From Pandoraea thiooxydans (lineage in GTDB: Bacteria; Pseudomonadota; Gammaproteobacteria; Burkholderiales; Burkholderiaceae): a stretch of 64,000 nucleotides of DNA. The position numbers and the translations under genes are program-made. The stretch lies in NCBI RefSeq assembly GCF_001931675.1, contig NZ_CP014839.1, positions 496,001 to 560,000 on the forward strand, written 5' to 3'. A model generated the notes under the pieces. That model was not told the DNA's origin and searched no databases. It saw only the letters and a program-made list of their open reading frames with translations. The first letter of the stretch is position 1. The number at the start of each line of letters is the position of its first letter. Positions 1-8,573 of this stretch are shown here, in pieces.

Positions 1-624
1 CGCGCGCTACCAACTCTCGGGTGGGGCTTTTATGGCCACCGCCTCGAACTGTATCGACGGACTACACCACATCCGGGATTCTATATTCTGCGGGAGTGGG
101 CGGCTCGGATGCCTCGCGGCCTGTTTGTCTATACGAGTAATGTGGATGGGCAGTTTCAGAAAGCCGGGTACCCCGACGAACGAATCGTTGAATGCCATGG
201 CTCAATCCATTATCTGCAATGCACCGATTTGTGCAGTCGCGCGATATGGTCCGCCGATGAGCTGCAGGTTTTCGTCGACTCTCATACGTGCCGGCTGTTG
301 AGTGAATTGCCGACCTGCCCGCGGTGTGGGGCAATGACGCGTCCGAACATTTTGATGTTCGACGACTATGAATGGATCGACGAGAGAACAGAGCGACAGT
401 ATGCGCAGTTCGAGCGTTGGCGCGAGTGCGTTTCGAAGCTGGTTGTTATTGAAATCGGCGCAGGCAAGGTGGTTTCGACTGTGCGTCGCTTTAGCGAGAA
501 GCATGGACCACGCGTTATTCGTATCAATACCAATGATTATGCGATCGCACCTCATGTCGGCATCGGAATTGCAGGTTCTGCGCTCGAAACACTTCGCGCG
601 ATCAAGGCGCTTGAAACTGATTAA
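1..624 (+). CDS. SIR2-family NAD-dependent protein, 5' end off the window
   Basis: The reading frame is open from base 1 and ends with TAA at 622-624, so the N-terminal NAD-binding part lies outside the window. The visible part has the sirtuin features TSNVD (NAD ribose site), VECHGS with the catalytic histidine, a zinc-type cysteine set (LQC, then CPRCGA) and a C-terminal GAGK/RINTND region. It aligns residue for residue with the complete SIR2 protein at 48655-49485, including the codons before the first ATG at 109; that ATG is therefore internal, not the start. Sirtuin-fold proteins either deacylate proteins using NAD or, in defence systems, hydrolyse NAD. An IS66 element follows 87 bp downstream. 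Removing it would place this gene about 174 bp upstream of the helicase gene at 3187, so it might once have belonged to that cluster. Confidence 0.85.
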   Translation, partial: RALPTLGWGFYGHRLELYRRTTPHPGFYILREWAARMPRGLFVYTSNVDGQFQKAGYPDERIVECHGSIHYLQCTDLCSRAIWSADELQVFVDSHTCRLLSELPTCPRCGAMTRPNILMFDDYEWIDERTERQYAQFERWRECVSKLVVIEIGAGKVVSTVRRFSEKHGPRVIRINTNDYAIAPHVGIGIAGSALETLRAIKALETD

Positions 625-791
625 GTTGTTGACGCGGCATGTCAGGAGGGGATGAGGAACTTGCGTTAGACTTTTGCCGAAGGGAATAAAACTCAATATG
701 TAGCGTCATGCGTAAGCGCCCGGCAATGTCATCTTGAGAAGCGCCGTAAGCGTAAGGATCATGGTGCCCACCTAAAAACAGGTGGACACCT

Positions 792-1136
792 ATGACCGAT
801 ACGAAGATCCAACGGCGCCGTTACGGCGCAACGCTCAAGGCGCAAATTCTTGCAGAATGCGAGCAACCCGGCATGTCGGTGGCGCGCGTGGCCATGGCCC
901 ACGGCATCAACGCCAACATCGTGCACAAGTGGCGTCGCCAATCCCTGGCACGCTGCACCCCGGTGACGATGTCGGCGATGGATGGCTTTATTCCAGTGCC
1001 AATCGCGCCCGCCGCGTCAAGCGGTGCGGCCGACATTCGGCTTGAACTGCGGCGAGGCCCGGTCAGTGTGGCCGTGTCCTGGCCGATGGCGGCCACTACC
1101 GAATGCGCACACTGGCTGCGCGAGGTCTTGCGGTGA
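792..1136 (+). CDS. tnpA: IS66 accessory protein TnpA
   Basis: First gene of the IS66 element, 114 aa. The N-terminal half (about residues 8-50) is a helix-turn-helix of the transposase-8/IS3 OrfA type, with the pattern RRRYGATLKAQILAEC and then HGINANIVHKWRR, where the second helix would contact DNA. The C-terminal part is low in recognisable features, as is usual for this family. The stop codon overlaps the GTG start of tnpB (GTGA at 1133-1136), so the two are probably translationally coupled. Family knowledge: all three IS66 proteins are needed for efficient transposition. The length is normal. Confidence 0.92.
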   Translation: MTDTKIQRRRYGATLKAQILAECEQPGMSVARVAMAHGINANIVHKWRRQSLARCTPVTMSAMDGFIPVPIAPAASSGAADIRLELRRGPVSVAVSWPMAATTECAHWLREVLR

Positions 1137-1468
1137 TCCGCATCGACGCCATCTGGCTGGCCACCGAGCCGCTGGACATGCGCGCCGGTGCCGATACCAC
1201 CCTGGCACGGGTGGTCAAGGTGTTCGGCGCCGCACGGCCCCACCATGCCTACCTGTTCGCCAACAAGCGCGCCACGCGCATGAAGGTGCTGGTCTACGAC
1301 GGCTTCGGTATTTGGCTGGCGGCGCGACGTCTGAACAAGGGGCGCTTTGCCTGGACGGATGGCACCGCCGCCATGACCGTTGCGCTCAATGTCGAGCAGC
1401 TTGGGGCACTGGTAACAGGCCTGCCCTGGCAGACCCTGGCGCAAGACCATGCCATCACCGTGGTGTGA
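1133..1468 (+). CDS. tnpB: IS66 accessory protein TnpB
   Basis: Second IS66 gene, 111 aa from a GTG start that overlaps the tnpA stop by four bases. The protein has the conserved IS66 Orf2 core: an opening like IWLATEPLDMRAG, then HHAYLFANKRATRMKVLVYD (about residues 36-55) and WLAARRLNKGRFAW. The fold is small and its biochemical role in transposition is unresolved, but the family is unmistakable. The downstream tnpC starts 68 bp further on. No frameshift or stop interrupts it. Confidence 0.92.
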   Translation: MIRIDAIWLATEPLDMRAGADTTLARVVKVFGAARPHHAYLFANKRATRMKVLVYDGFGIWLAARRLNKGRFAWTDGTAAMTVALNVEQLGALVTGLPWQTLAQDHAITVV

Positions 1469-1536
1469 CGGATTCCCCACAGGGATGTAAACAGTTTCGA
1501 TTCACCCGGCGCCCCGGTTCTGGCAAACTGCGGCGC

Positions 1537-3045
1537 ATGAACTCACCGGCAGACCTCGATCGGCTCAGCGAAGAAGAAGTGCGGAAACTGGCTGCGCGCC
1601 TGATGGTCGAGGTCCGCACCAAGCAAACGCTGATCGACAAGCTCACCCACGAGAATGCCACGCTCAAGCGTCTCAAGTTCGCTGCCACCAGCGAAATTTA
1701 TACTGGGGAACAGCAACGGCTGTTGTTCGAGACGCTCGACATGGACATGGAAGCGGTGTCACTCGAGATCAAGAAACTGGCGCCACCGGCAGCCGGCACC
1801 CGAGATAAACAGCAACCCAAACGTACCCCCTTGCCGCCCACTCTGCCGCGCAAGGACATCCATCATGAGCCGGCATCGACCGTCTGCCGCTGTGGCTGCC
1901 AGTTGCAGCGCATCGGCGAGGATATTGCCGAGAAGCTCGATTACCAACCAGGCGTCTTCACGGTGGAGCGCCATGTGCGCGGCAAATGGGCGTGCCGCCA
2001 ATGCGAGACGCTGGTGCAGGCGCCGGTGGCGCCGCACATCATCGACAAGGGGATTCCGACCGCCGGCTTGCTGGCGCATGTGCTGGTGGCCAAGTACGCC
2101 GACCACCTCCCTTTGTACCGGCAGTCCGACATCTTCGAGCGTGCCGGGTTAGGCATTGCGGATTCCACACTGGCGCAATGGGTTGGCCAATGCGGCGTGC
2201 AATTGCAGCCGCTGGTGGAAGCCTTGCGCGAAGCGCTGCTAAAGCAGACGGTACTGCATGCCGACGAGACGCCGGTGCAAATGCTTAAGCCCGGCAACGG
2301 CAAGACGCATCGGGCCTACTTGTGGAGTTACTGCAGTACGGCATTTGATCCGATGAAAGCAGTGGTGTTCGACTTTGCCGAGAGTCGCGGCGGCCGGCAT
2401 GCCGATGCGTTTCTAGGTGCTTGGCGCGGCACGCTGGTGTGCGACGATTACAGTGGCTACAAGGCGCTGTTCAGGCAAGGTGTGACGGAAGCCGGCTGCA
2501 TGGCGCATGCGCGTCGCAAATTCCATGAATTGTGGGCCAACCACAGCAGCCAGATTGCCGAGGAGGCGCTCAAGCTGTTCGGCGTGCTGTACGAGGTCGA
2601 ACGGGCAGCACAAGACCGTGATGCTGACCAACGGTACGAGATGCGGCAGCAACAGGCCAGGCCGGTGGCCGATACCTTGCATGCCTGGCTGCTGGCACAG
2701 CGGCAACGGGTGCCGGATGGCGGCGCCACCGCCAGGGCGATCGATTACAGCCTGGGACGCTGGGGCGCGCTGACGCGCTACCTGGACGATGGCGCGCTGC
2801 CCATCGATAATAACTGGGTGGAGAACCAGATCCGGCCGATTGCGACCGGACGCAAGAACTGGCTATTTGCCGGCAGTTTGCGCGCCGGCCAGCGCGCTGC
2901 TGCCGTGATGAGCCTGATCCATTCGGCCCGGCTCAACGGGCACGATGTTTATGCGTATATGAAGGATATTCTGGAGCGGCTGCCAACCCAGCCGGCCAGC
3001 CGTATCGGTGAACTGCTGCCGCACTGCTGGGAACCGCTCGATTAA
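1537..3045 (+). CDS. tnpC: IS66 transposase TnpC (DDE)
   Basis: Transposase of the element, 502 aa. It starts with an N-terminal helical segment (about residues 5-80, the leucine-zipper region of IS66 transposases), followed by a zinc-finger-like stretch (CRCGCQ and CRQCETLV). The catalytic domain has the acidic residues in VLHADETPVQ, LVCDDYSGYK and NNWVENQIRP, the last followed by GRKNWLFAGS. I chose ATG 1537 because upstream in-frame sequence overlaps tnpB and does not resemble IS66 proteins. The frame is intact to the stop 46 bp before the right inverted repeat, so the element is probably active. Confidence 0.95.
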   Translation: MNSPADLDRLSEEEVRKLAARLMVEVRTKQTLIDKLTHENATLKRLKFAATSEIYTGEQQRLLFETLDMDMEAVSLEIKKLAPPAAGTRDKQQPKRTPLPPTLPRKDIHHEPASTVCRCGCQLQRIGEDIAEKLDYQPGVFTVERHVRGKWACRQCETLVQAPVAPHIIDKGIPTAGLLAHVLVAKYADHLPLYRQSDIFERAGLGIADSTLAQWVGQCGVQLQPLVEALREALLKQTVLHADETPVQMLKPGNGKTHRAYLWSYCSTAFDPMKAVVFDFAESRGGRHADAFLGAWRGTLVCDDYSGYKALFRQGVTEAGCMAHARRKFHELWANHSSQIAEEALKLFGVLYEVERAAQDRDADQRYEMRQQQARPVADTLHAWLLAQRQRVPDGGATARAIDYSLGRWGALTRYLDDGALPIDNNWVENQIRPIATGRKNWLFAGSLRAGQRAAAVMSLIHSARLNGHDVYAYMKDILERLPTQPASRIGELLPHCWEPLD

Positions 3046-3186
3046 GTCCCGTTCTGAAAGCGTCGTCAAGATGGGTTCGCCGGGCGCTTACCGTCATGCC
3101 ATCGGACGGGGATCAATGAAAGCTTATCGACAGCCTCAGCGCTGGAGTCGGCGTTATCTGGACATCAAGCCGAGTAGGTGCGAATA

Positions 3187-4818
3187 ATGGCCCGCATACT
3201 GCCCGACGGATGGCAATCCCTTCACTTGGCCGGTGGCCTGCAACGCGAAGTCGAAACACTCCACGAGCTCGAGACTGCGCTTTCCGATGCGTACACTGTC
3301 TACCACTCTGTCCATTGGACTCGTCTCAAGAACGACTCTTCGGTATTCGGAGAACTGGATTTCGTCGTGGTGGCTCCTTCGGGCCGGGTACTTGTCATCG
3401 AGCAGAAATCCGGTGTGCTTCAAGAAACAGCGGAAGGTTTGGCCAAAGTGTATGCCGGTGGCACAAAGAGCGTCTCGATCCAGCTTGCCCGCTCGGTGTC
3501 GGCGCTGCAACATCGGCTCGCCATGGTATTCGGTCCCCACGGGTACCGCGTCGAGGAACTGCTGTATTGCCCCGATTACAACGTCAGCCGTCCGGACATC
3601 GCCGGCGTGAACGCGTCTCGCATCGTCGATGCATCCCGTCGGGACACCCTGGCCGAGACGATCACCCGAATCCTGCCGCTCGAAGAGGATAAGTTTCCTT
3701 GCCATGACAGAATCCATGATTTTCTGGCCGATACTTTGTCCTTGGCGCCCGATGCAGGGGCGATAGCGGGAACCGCATCAAAGCTGGTGACGAGAGTCTC
3801 GGGCGGGCTGGCGACCTGGGCGCGCAGTATCCATTTCCATCCTTTTCGTCTCCGAGTAGTCGGCACCGCCGGCTCAGGGAAAACGCAGCTGGCTATCAGT
3901 GTGCTGCGAGATGCATCGGAGGCGGGTCGGCGGGCCCTTTACGTCTGTTTCAATCGACCGCTAGCCGACCATGTTCGCGCGATCGCTCCCGACGATGTAT
4001 CGGCCGTGACTTTCCACCAATTATGCGCGGCTGTGTTGTCAAACGGCGGCGTCGAGGTGGATTTTCGGCAGCATGACGCGTTCGAGAGGCTTGAGCACGC
4101 GTTTTCTGACGGACAGATCCCCGAGTCATTTCGCTTCGACGTGATTGTGGTAGATGAAGGTCAAGACTTCCTACCGGAGTGGTTTGACTCACTTGAGCGC
4201 CTGCTTTTGCCTGACGGCGCGTGGTGGTGGCTTGAAGATCCGATGCAGAATCTGTATCAACGCCCTCATGTTGATCGGTCAGGCTGGGTCGAGCTACGGG
4301 CGATGTCGAACTATCGCAGTCCTCGAGACATCGTCCGCTTCGTTCAGCGTTTGGCTGATGCAGCGTTGCCCGTCGAAGCGGCTGGGCTATTTGACGGAAC
4401 CGAGGTTGGTTTGCTGTCCTACCCAGAGGGGGGCGTCGGCGCGGCGACCAGGCAGGCCCTGGCGGATGCCGCGGCGCTTGGTTTTCGGCAGTCTGATATT
4501 GCGCTACTAACATATCAGGGGAGAGACAAATCCTGGTTGACAAACCTTGATCGCTTGGGACCCTATCGACTGCGCAGTTTCACGGGGCAATATGACCTGG
4601 CCGGTGCGCCGATTTACCGCGAAGGCAATCTGCTGGTCGACTCAGTATTTCGGTTCAAGGGGCAATGTGCCCCATGCGTCATCTTGACCGAGGTGGATTT
4701 TGCCGAATTCGACGAAAATGTATTTCGGCGAATATTCGTGGGTGCGACGCGGGCCACGATGAAACTCATTATCGTGGCCTCCGAGCGGTCGGCGGCGAAG
4801 CTGCTGATGCGGCTCTGA
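3187..4818 (+). CDS. NERD nuclease-UvrD-like SF1 helicase fusion
   Basis: A 543-aa protein. The N-terminal ~150 residues are a nuclease-related (NERD) domain with a PD-(D/E)xK-like signature: GELDFVVV, then VLVIEQKSG. The rest is a superfamily 1 helicase motor: Walker A GTAGSGKT near residue 226, Walker B VVDEGQDF near 323, an SNYRSP motif near 380 and a C-terminal FRFKGQ/GATRAT block, as in UvrD/Rep. A translocase that cuts or loads onto nucleic acid is expected. ATG 3187 was chosen over the GTG at 3178. It is the first gene of a four-gene cluster, with the AAA+ gene 108 bp downstream. The IS66 end lies 95 bp upstream and may have displaced or replaced the native promoter. NERD-helicases occur both in defence operons and alone, so the role is inferred from context. 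Confidence 0.85.
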   Translation: MARILPDGWQSLHLAGGLQREVETLHELETALSDAYTVYHSVHWTRLKNDSSVFGELDFVVVAPSGRVLVIEQKSGVLQETAEGLAKVYAGGTKSVSIQLARSVSALQHRLAMVFGPHGYRVEELLYCPDYNVSRPDIAGVNASRIVDASRRDTLAETITRILPLEEDKFPCHDRIHDFLADTLSLAPDAGAIAGTASKLVTRVSGGLATWARSIHFHPFRLRVVGTAGSGKTQLAISVLRDASEAGRRALYVCFNRPLADHVRAIAPDDVSAVTFHQLCAAVLSNGGVEVDFRQHDAFERLEHAFSDGQIPESFRFDVIVVDEGQDFLPEWFDSLERLLLPDGAWWWLEDPMQNLYQRPHVDRSGWVELRAMSNYRSPRDIVRFVQRLADAALPVEAAGLFDGTEVGLLSYPEGGVGAATRQALADAAALGFRQSDIALLTYQGRDKSWLTNLDRLGPYRLRSFTGQYDLAGAPIYREGNLLVDSVFRFKGQCAPCVILTEVDFAEFDENVFRRIFVGATRATMKLIIVASERSAAKLLMRL

Positions 4819-4912
4819 TGAGACGTTCGATGTGTGGTCCGGTCAAGGACTTCGTTAGCACCGGATGCGACACATTTTGACGCAACAGTGAGGACAATCA
4901 TCTCCATAGATC

Positions 4913-4918
4913 GAGGAG
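4913..4918 (+). promoter_or_regulatory. Shine-Dalgarno site for the AAA+ gene
   Basis: GAGGAG lies 8 bases before ATG 4927. It decides the start of the AAA+ gene against an earlier in-frame GTG at 4834, which has no comparable site and would add residues unlike a AAA+ protein. Confidence 0.7.
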
Positions 4919-4926
4919 ATGATCGC

Positions 4927-7023
4927 ATGAGAAAACGCCGTGCTCGAGTTGAGCATCCGAACGCACCGGACGCTGTATCCCCAATGATGAAAATTTGGTT
5001 GCTGCGCATGTTGGTTCCGTTGGGAGCGCAGAGCCGCGTGATCAGAGGAGAGTGCCTGCGCGTTGGTGGGTTGGTCGAAATTTTCGGACTGAACCATAAA
5101 CACGATGATGATCCGTTCGCTTTGGACGAGCGAGTTGTCACAGCGCAATTGAGTAAGCTATATCGCGAGATGGATACCCAATCCGCGGGGTTCGAGCCGA
5201 ACACTTGCCTGTCCCGGAACGTGGCGCGATTGTCCGAACTTGTCGGTCTGACGAAAACCGATTGCCGGATCCTTGAGTTCGGAGTAATGCTCAAGACAGA
5301 ACCGGTGATGGACGATACCGCCGATCTGCTTGGCCAGTTAACGACGATTCGGTTGTTCCGCACGTTATCGATCATTCTCGATATCGCCGAGGCGGAGGTT
5401 CGTCGCGCGCTGGATCCGCATGGTTCATTGGCGCAGTCTGGGTTGATGGCGATATCTTCGTGCGGTGCGGCAACGCTCGGCTCAAAGATTGACCTATTGT
5501 CCGAGACATTCGCGGATCGTATCGTGTCAACTGACAGTGATCCAGTGCACCTATTGCGTGACGCAGTCGTGCCAGCCGCATCAGCGCAGTTGTCTTTGGA
5601 GGATTACGCACATGTCGAGGATTGGCTGCAGATTCTTTGTCCATATTTGAGTCAGTCAGTCGCCGTCAGCAAGCGCGGCGTCAATATTTTCATTTACGGT
5701 GCCCCCGGCACGGGCAAGAGCGAGTTGGCCAGAACTCTGGCAGCTCACTTGAAGTGCGAGTTGTTCGAGATTGCGAGTGAGGACGCTGATGGCGATCCAG
5801 TTGACGGAGCTCAGCGGTTGCGCGCCTTTCGCGCGGCACAAAGCTTCATTTCGCAGCGTCGGGCATTGATCGTCTTCGACGAAGTCGAGGATGTGTTCGA
5901 TGACGCGGATGATCCATGGGGACGCAAGAGCACGGCTCAGGTACACAAGGCGTGGATCAACCGAATGCTTGAGAACAACCGAGTGCCTGCGCTGTGGCTG
6001 TCGAACTCCGTGCGTTGTCTCGATAATGCATTCATTCGTCGATTTGACATGGTCATCGAGCTGCCCGTGCCGCCAAGGAAACAGCGGACCAAGATCATCG
6101 GGGCAACAGCCGGTGGTGTCCTGGATGAACCGACTATCCAACGTTTTTCCGAGTCCGATAGTTTATCGCCTGCGTTGGTGACCCAGGCGGCCTCAGTCGT
6201 TCTATCTTTTCAGGGGCGACCCGACGCATGCGATCCCGCTGCAGCTTTGGAGCGTATTGTCAACAGTACCTTGCTAGCCCAGGGGTACAAGCCGATTCCG
6301 GAGCGCGGACGTGAGGCACTGTCGCCAAGCTATGACCCCTCCGTGGTGTGCGCCAATAGCGACTTGAATGCGGTCGCCAGCGGTCTGAAGGTGACGCGCG
6401 CGGGGCGTCTGTGCCTGTATGGCCCGCCTGGAACAGGCAAGACGGCATTTGGCCATTGGCTCGCGCGGCAACTCGGCATGCCGCTGATCGTCAAGAGGGC
6501 GTCGGATTTGCTTTCAATGTGGGTGGGCGGGAGCGAGAAAAATCTTGCAATGGCATTTCGCCAAGCGCACGAGGATAGCGCTTTACTGCTCATCGACGAG
6601 GTGGATGGCTTTCTGCAGGATCGACGAGGCGCGAGCCGGGGTTGGGAGATTACAGCGGTCAACGAGATGTTGACGCAGATGGAAAATTTTCCGGGGATAT
6701 TTGTCGCCTCGACCAATCTGATTGATGGCTTTGATCCGGCCGCCCTGAGACGCTTTGATCTGAAAATTGAATTTGATTATCTATTGCCGGAGCAGGCGTG
6801 GGCGCTGCTTTGTCGGCAAATCGAGGTACTTGGGCTTGAGGCGCCGACGCCAGAATTAAAATTTCGCATTAGCCGACTTGGCATGTTGGCGCCGGGGGAT
6901 TATGCGGCAGTTGCAAGGCGTCACCGATTTTATCCGTTCGAGAGAGCAGATGACTTCGTCAGAGCGCTGGAAGAGGAATGCGCGCTCAAGGGCCACCGCC
7001 GACAGGCAATTGGTTTCATTTAA
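4927..7023 (+). CDS. Tandem AAA+ ATPase
   Basis: A 698-aa protein with a roughly 230-residue N-terminal helical region of no recognised family, followed by two AAA+ modules. Module 1 has GAPGTGKS at about residue 258, VFDEVED near 317 and an arginine-finger-like RRFDMVIEL. Module 2 has GPPGTGKT at about 499, a pore-loop-like SMWVGGSEKN, LLIDEVDGF near 557 and RRFDLKIEF. Both modules keep their ATP-binding and hydrolysis residues, so a ring-forming remodeller or translocase of the ClpB/VCP/CDC48-like type is plausible. It sits between the NERD helicase and the DUF2779 nuclease; the latter starts 38 bp downstream. This could be a motor feeding substrate to that nuclease or disassembling complexes. 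Its exact family is not one I can name. Confidence 0.85.
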   Translation: MRKRRARVEHPNAPDAVSPMMKIWLLRMLVPLGAQSRVIRGECLRVGGLVEIFGLNHKHDDDPFALDERVVTAQLSKLYREMDTQSAGFEPNTCLSRNVARLSELVGLTKTDCRILEFGVMLKTEPVMDDTADLLGQLTTIRLFRTLSIILDIAEAEVRRALDPHGSLAQSGLMAISSCGAATLGSKIDLLSETFADRIVSTDSDPVHLLRDAVVPAASAQLSLEDYAHVEDWLQILCPYLSQSVAVSKRGVNIFIYGAPGTGKSELARTLAAHLKCELFEIASEDADGDPVDGAQRLRAFRAAQSFISQRRALIVFDEVEDVFDDADDPWGRKSTAQVHKAWINRMLENNRVPALWLSNSVRCLDNAFIRRFDMVIELPVPPRKQRTKIIGATAGGVLDEPTIQRFSESDSLSPALVTQAASVVLSFQGRPDACDPAAALERIVNSTLLAQGYKPIPERGREALSPSYDPSVVCANSDLNAVASGLKVTRAGRLCLYGPPGTGKTAFGHWLARQLGMPLIVKRASDLLSMWVGGSEKNLAMAFRQAHEDSALLLIDEVDGFLQDRRGASRGWEITAVNEMLTQMENFPGIFVASTNLIDGFDPAALRRFDLKIEFDYLLPEQAWALLCRQIEVLGLEAPTPELKFRISRLGMLAPGDYAAVARRHRFYPFERADDFVRALEEECALKGHRRQAIGFI

Positions 7024-7061
7024 CAGAGGGCGAGGCAGGTCTTCTTCGATCGAGGGAACAT

Positions 7062-8573
7062 ATGCGATCTTTTTCCAAGTCGCGGTTGATAGCCTATCGT
7101 CAGTGCGAAAAGCGCCTTTGGCTTGAGTTTCATCGTCCAGATTTGCGTGAGCACTCGGTTGATACCCAGGCGAAACTTAGGACGGGGCACCGTGTTGGAG
7201 AGATTGCGCAGCGCCTCTATGACCCACGCGGACGGGGGGTATTCATCGATCTCGCTCGCGACGGATACGGGGCGGCATTTGCGCAGACGGCGGAGCTTTT
7301 GGAGCTGGCCAGGCCGGTATTTGAAGCTGGTTTCTCGGCCGGCGGAGCATATGCGTTTGCAGACGTCATGCTGCCGACGCGATCGAGAGGGCAGAAGGCT
7401 TGGCGTATGGTCGAGGTTAAGTCGTCAACCACCGTCAAGGAGTATCACCGCGACGACGTTGCGGTACAGGCGTTCGCGGCCCGCCGGGCAGGCGTCCCGC
7501 TGGTGGCAGTAGCGCTTGCTTACATTGACAGCGCGTGGGTCTATCCTGGAGGGGAGGACTACCGCGGACTATTGATCGAGCAGGACATGACCAGCGACGC
7601 TTTTTCGCGTGAAAGCGAGGTCAGGCAATGGATCCGCGCGGCCAGGGAGATTGTCGCAAAGGTAGAAGAACCGGGGATCAGGATGGGAAATCATTGCAAC
7701 AATCCTTACCCCTGTGGATTCACCGCCTATTGCAAGAGTCTGGGGCCACAAACTGAGTATCCCGTGAGTTGGTTACCTGGCAGAAGGAAGGCCGCCCTAG
7801 ATCAACTTACCGCAGACGAAAGCGTAATCGACATGCGTGAGATACCGGATGAGCTTTTGACTCAACGCCAATGCCGGGTTAAGCAACATACTTTGTCGGG
7901 AGAGATATTTTTCGACTCGGCTGGTGCGGCCCAGGCGCTTTCAGGTCATAAACTGCCGGCGTACTTTCTCGACTTCGAAACAATCCAGTTCGCCGTGCCC
8001 ATCTGGAAAGGCACCAGGCCGTATCAGCAGATACCGTTTCAGTTCAGCGTGCATCGCCTAGGGCGATCAGGGAAGCTTGAGCGTCGGGGATTTCTCGACG
8101 TGTCGGGCAATGATCCGTCCAAGGCTTTTGCTGAGCATTTGATTGTGGCGTGCGGGGAGCGAGGGCCGGTTTTCGTCTATAACGCTGCCTTCGAAAATTC
8201 TCGTATTCAAGAGTTGGCAGAGCGATATCCGAGGCTCAGGCCACGCCTGCTCGCTATCAAGGCGCGGGTAGTCGATTTGTTGCCCGTGGCCCAGACCCAT
8301 TTCTATCATCCGCAGCAACAAGGCAGCTGGAGCATCAAAAAAGTACTGCCGGCCGTCGCGCCCGAGTTGCGATACGACGCTTTGGGCGGCGTGCAGGATG
8401 GTGGCATGGCGATGGAAGCATATCTTGAAGCCATTGCCAGCGGAACCGCCATCGCTCGCAAAAAGCAGATCCAGGAACAGCTCACCGATTATTGCGGACT
8501 CGATACTTACGCAATGGTCAGGCTATGGCAGTTTTTCGTTGGTCGGCATGAGTTAAAGCTCTCAGGAAAATGA
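7062..8573 (+). CDS. DUF2779 protein: Cas4/RecB-like nuclease plus DEDD-type exonuclease
   Basis: A 503-aa protein whose start at ATG 7062 is supported by GAGGGA a few bases upstream. The N-terminal half looks like a Cas4/RecB-type nuclease: SRLIAYRQCEKRLWLEF, a catalytic-type VEVKSSTTVKEYH, and three clustered cysteines (HCNNPYPCGFTAYC) that with the early cysteine could hold an Fe-S cluster. The C-terminal half is DUF2779, with an RNase H/DnaQ-like arrangement: FLDFET near residue 304, YNAAFEN, VDLLPVAQ and a final YCGLDTYAM, matching DEDD-type exonuclease acidic positions. Two nucleases in one chain is the striking feature. The stop overlaps the WYL gene start by 4 bp (ATGA), implying coupled translation. 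Domain assignments are by motif only. Confidence 0.8.
   Translation: MRSFSKSRLIAYRQCEKRLWLEFHRPDLREHSVDTQAKLRTGHRVGEIAQRLYDPRGRGVFIDLARDGYGAAFAQTAELLELARPVFEAGFSAGGAYAFADVMLPTRSRGQKAWRMVEVKSSTTVKEYHRDDVAVQAFAARRAGVPLVAVALAYIDSAWVYPGGEDYRGLLIEQDMTSDAFSRESEVRQWIRAAREIVAKVEEPGIRMGNHCNNPYPCGFTAYCKSLGPQTEYPVSWLPGRRKAALDQLTADESVIDMREIPDELLTQRQCRVKQHTLSGEIFFDSAGAAQALSGHKLPAYFLDFETIQFAVPIWKGTRPYQQIPFQFSVHRLGRSGKLERRGFLDVSGNDPSKAFAEHLIVACGERGPVFVYNAAFENSRIQELAERYPRLRPRLLAIKARVVDLLPVAQTHFYHPQQQGSWSIKKVLPAVAPELRYDALGGVQDGGMAMEAYLEAIASGTAIARKKQIQEQLTDYCGLDTYAMVRLWQFFVGRHELKLSGK

Larger units (their letters stand above)
712..3091 (+). mobile_element. Complete IS66-family insertion sequence with 8-bp target duplication
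   Basis: The ends are near-perfect inverted repeats: the left end begins GTAAGCGCCCGGC at 712, and the right end, read on the minus strand from 3091, begins with the same 13 bases. Both arms then share an ATCTTGA block. CGTCATGC is found directly outside each end (704-711 and 3092-3099), the 8-bp duplication expected of IS66. The 2380-bp element carries tnpA, tnpB and tnpC in the usual order. Intact ends, intact genes and an unmutated duplication indicate a recent insertion. It separates the SIR2 gene fragment from the helicase operon starting at 3187. Confidence 0.95.

Noticed and set aside
4834-4926. Upstream GTG extension of the AAA+ gene
   Set aside because: No ribosome-binding site and a non-AAA-like peptide, whereas ATG 4927 has GAGGAG at ideal spacing.
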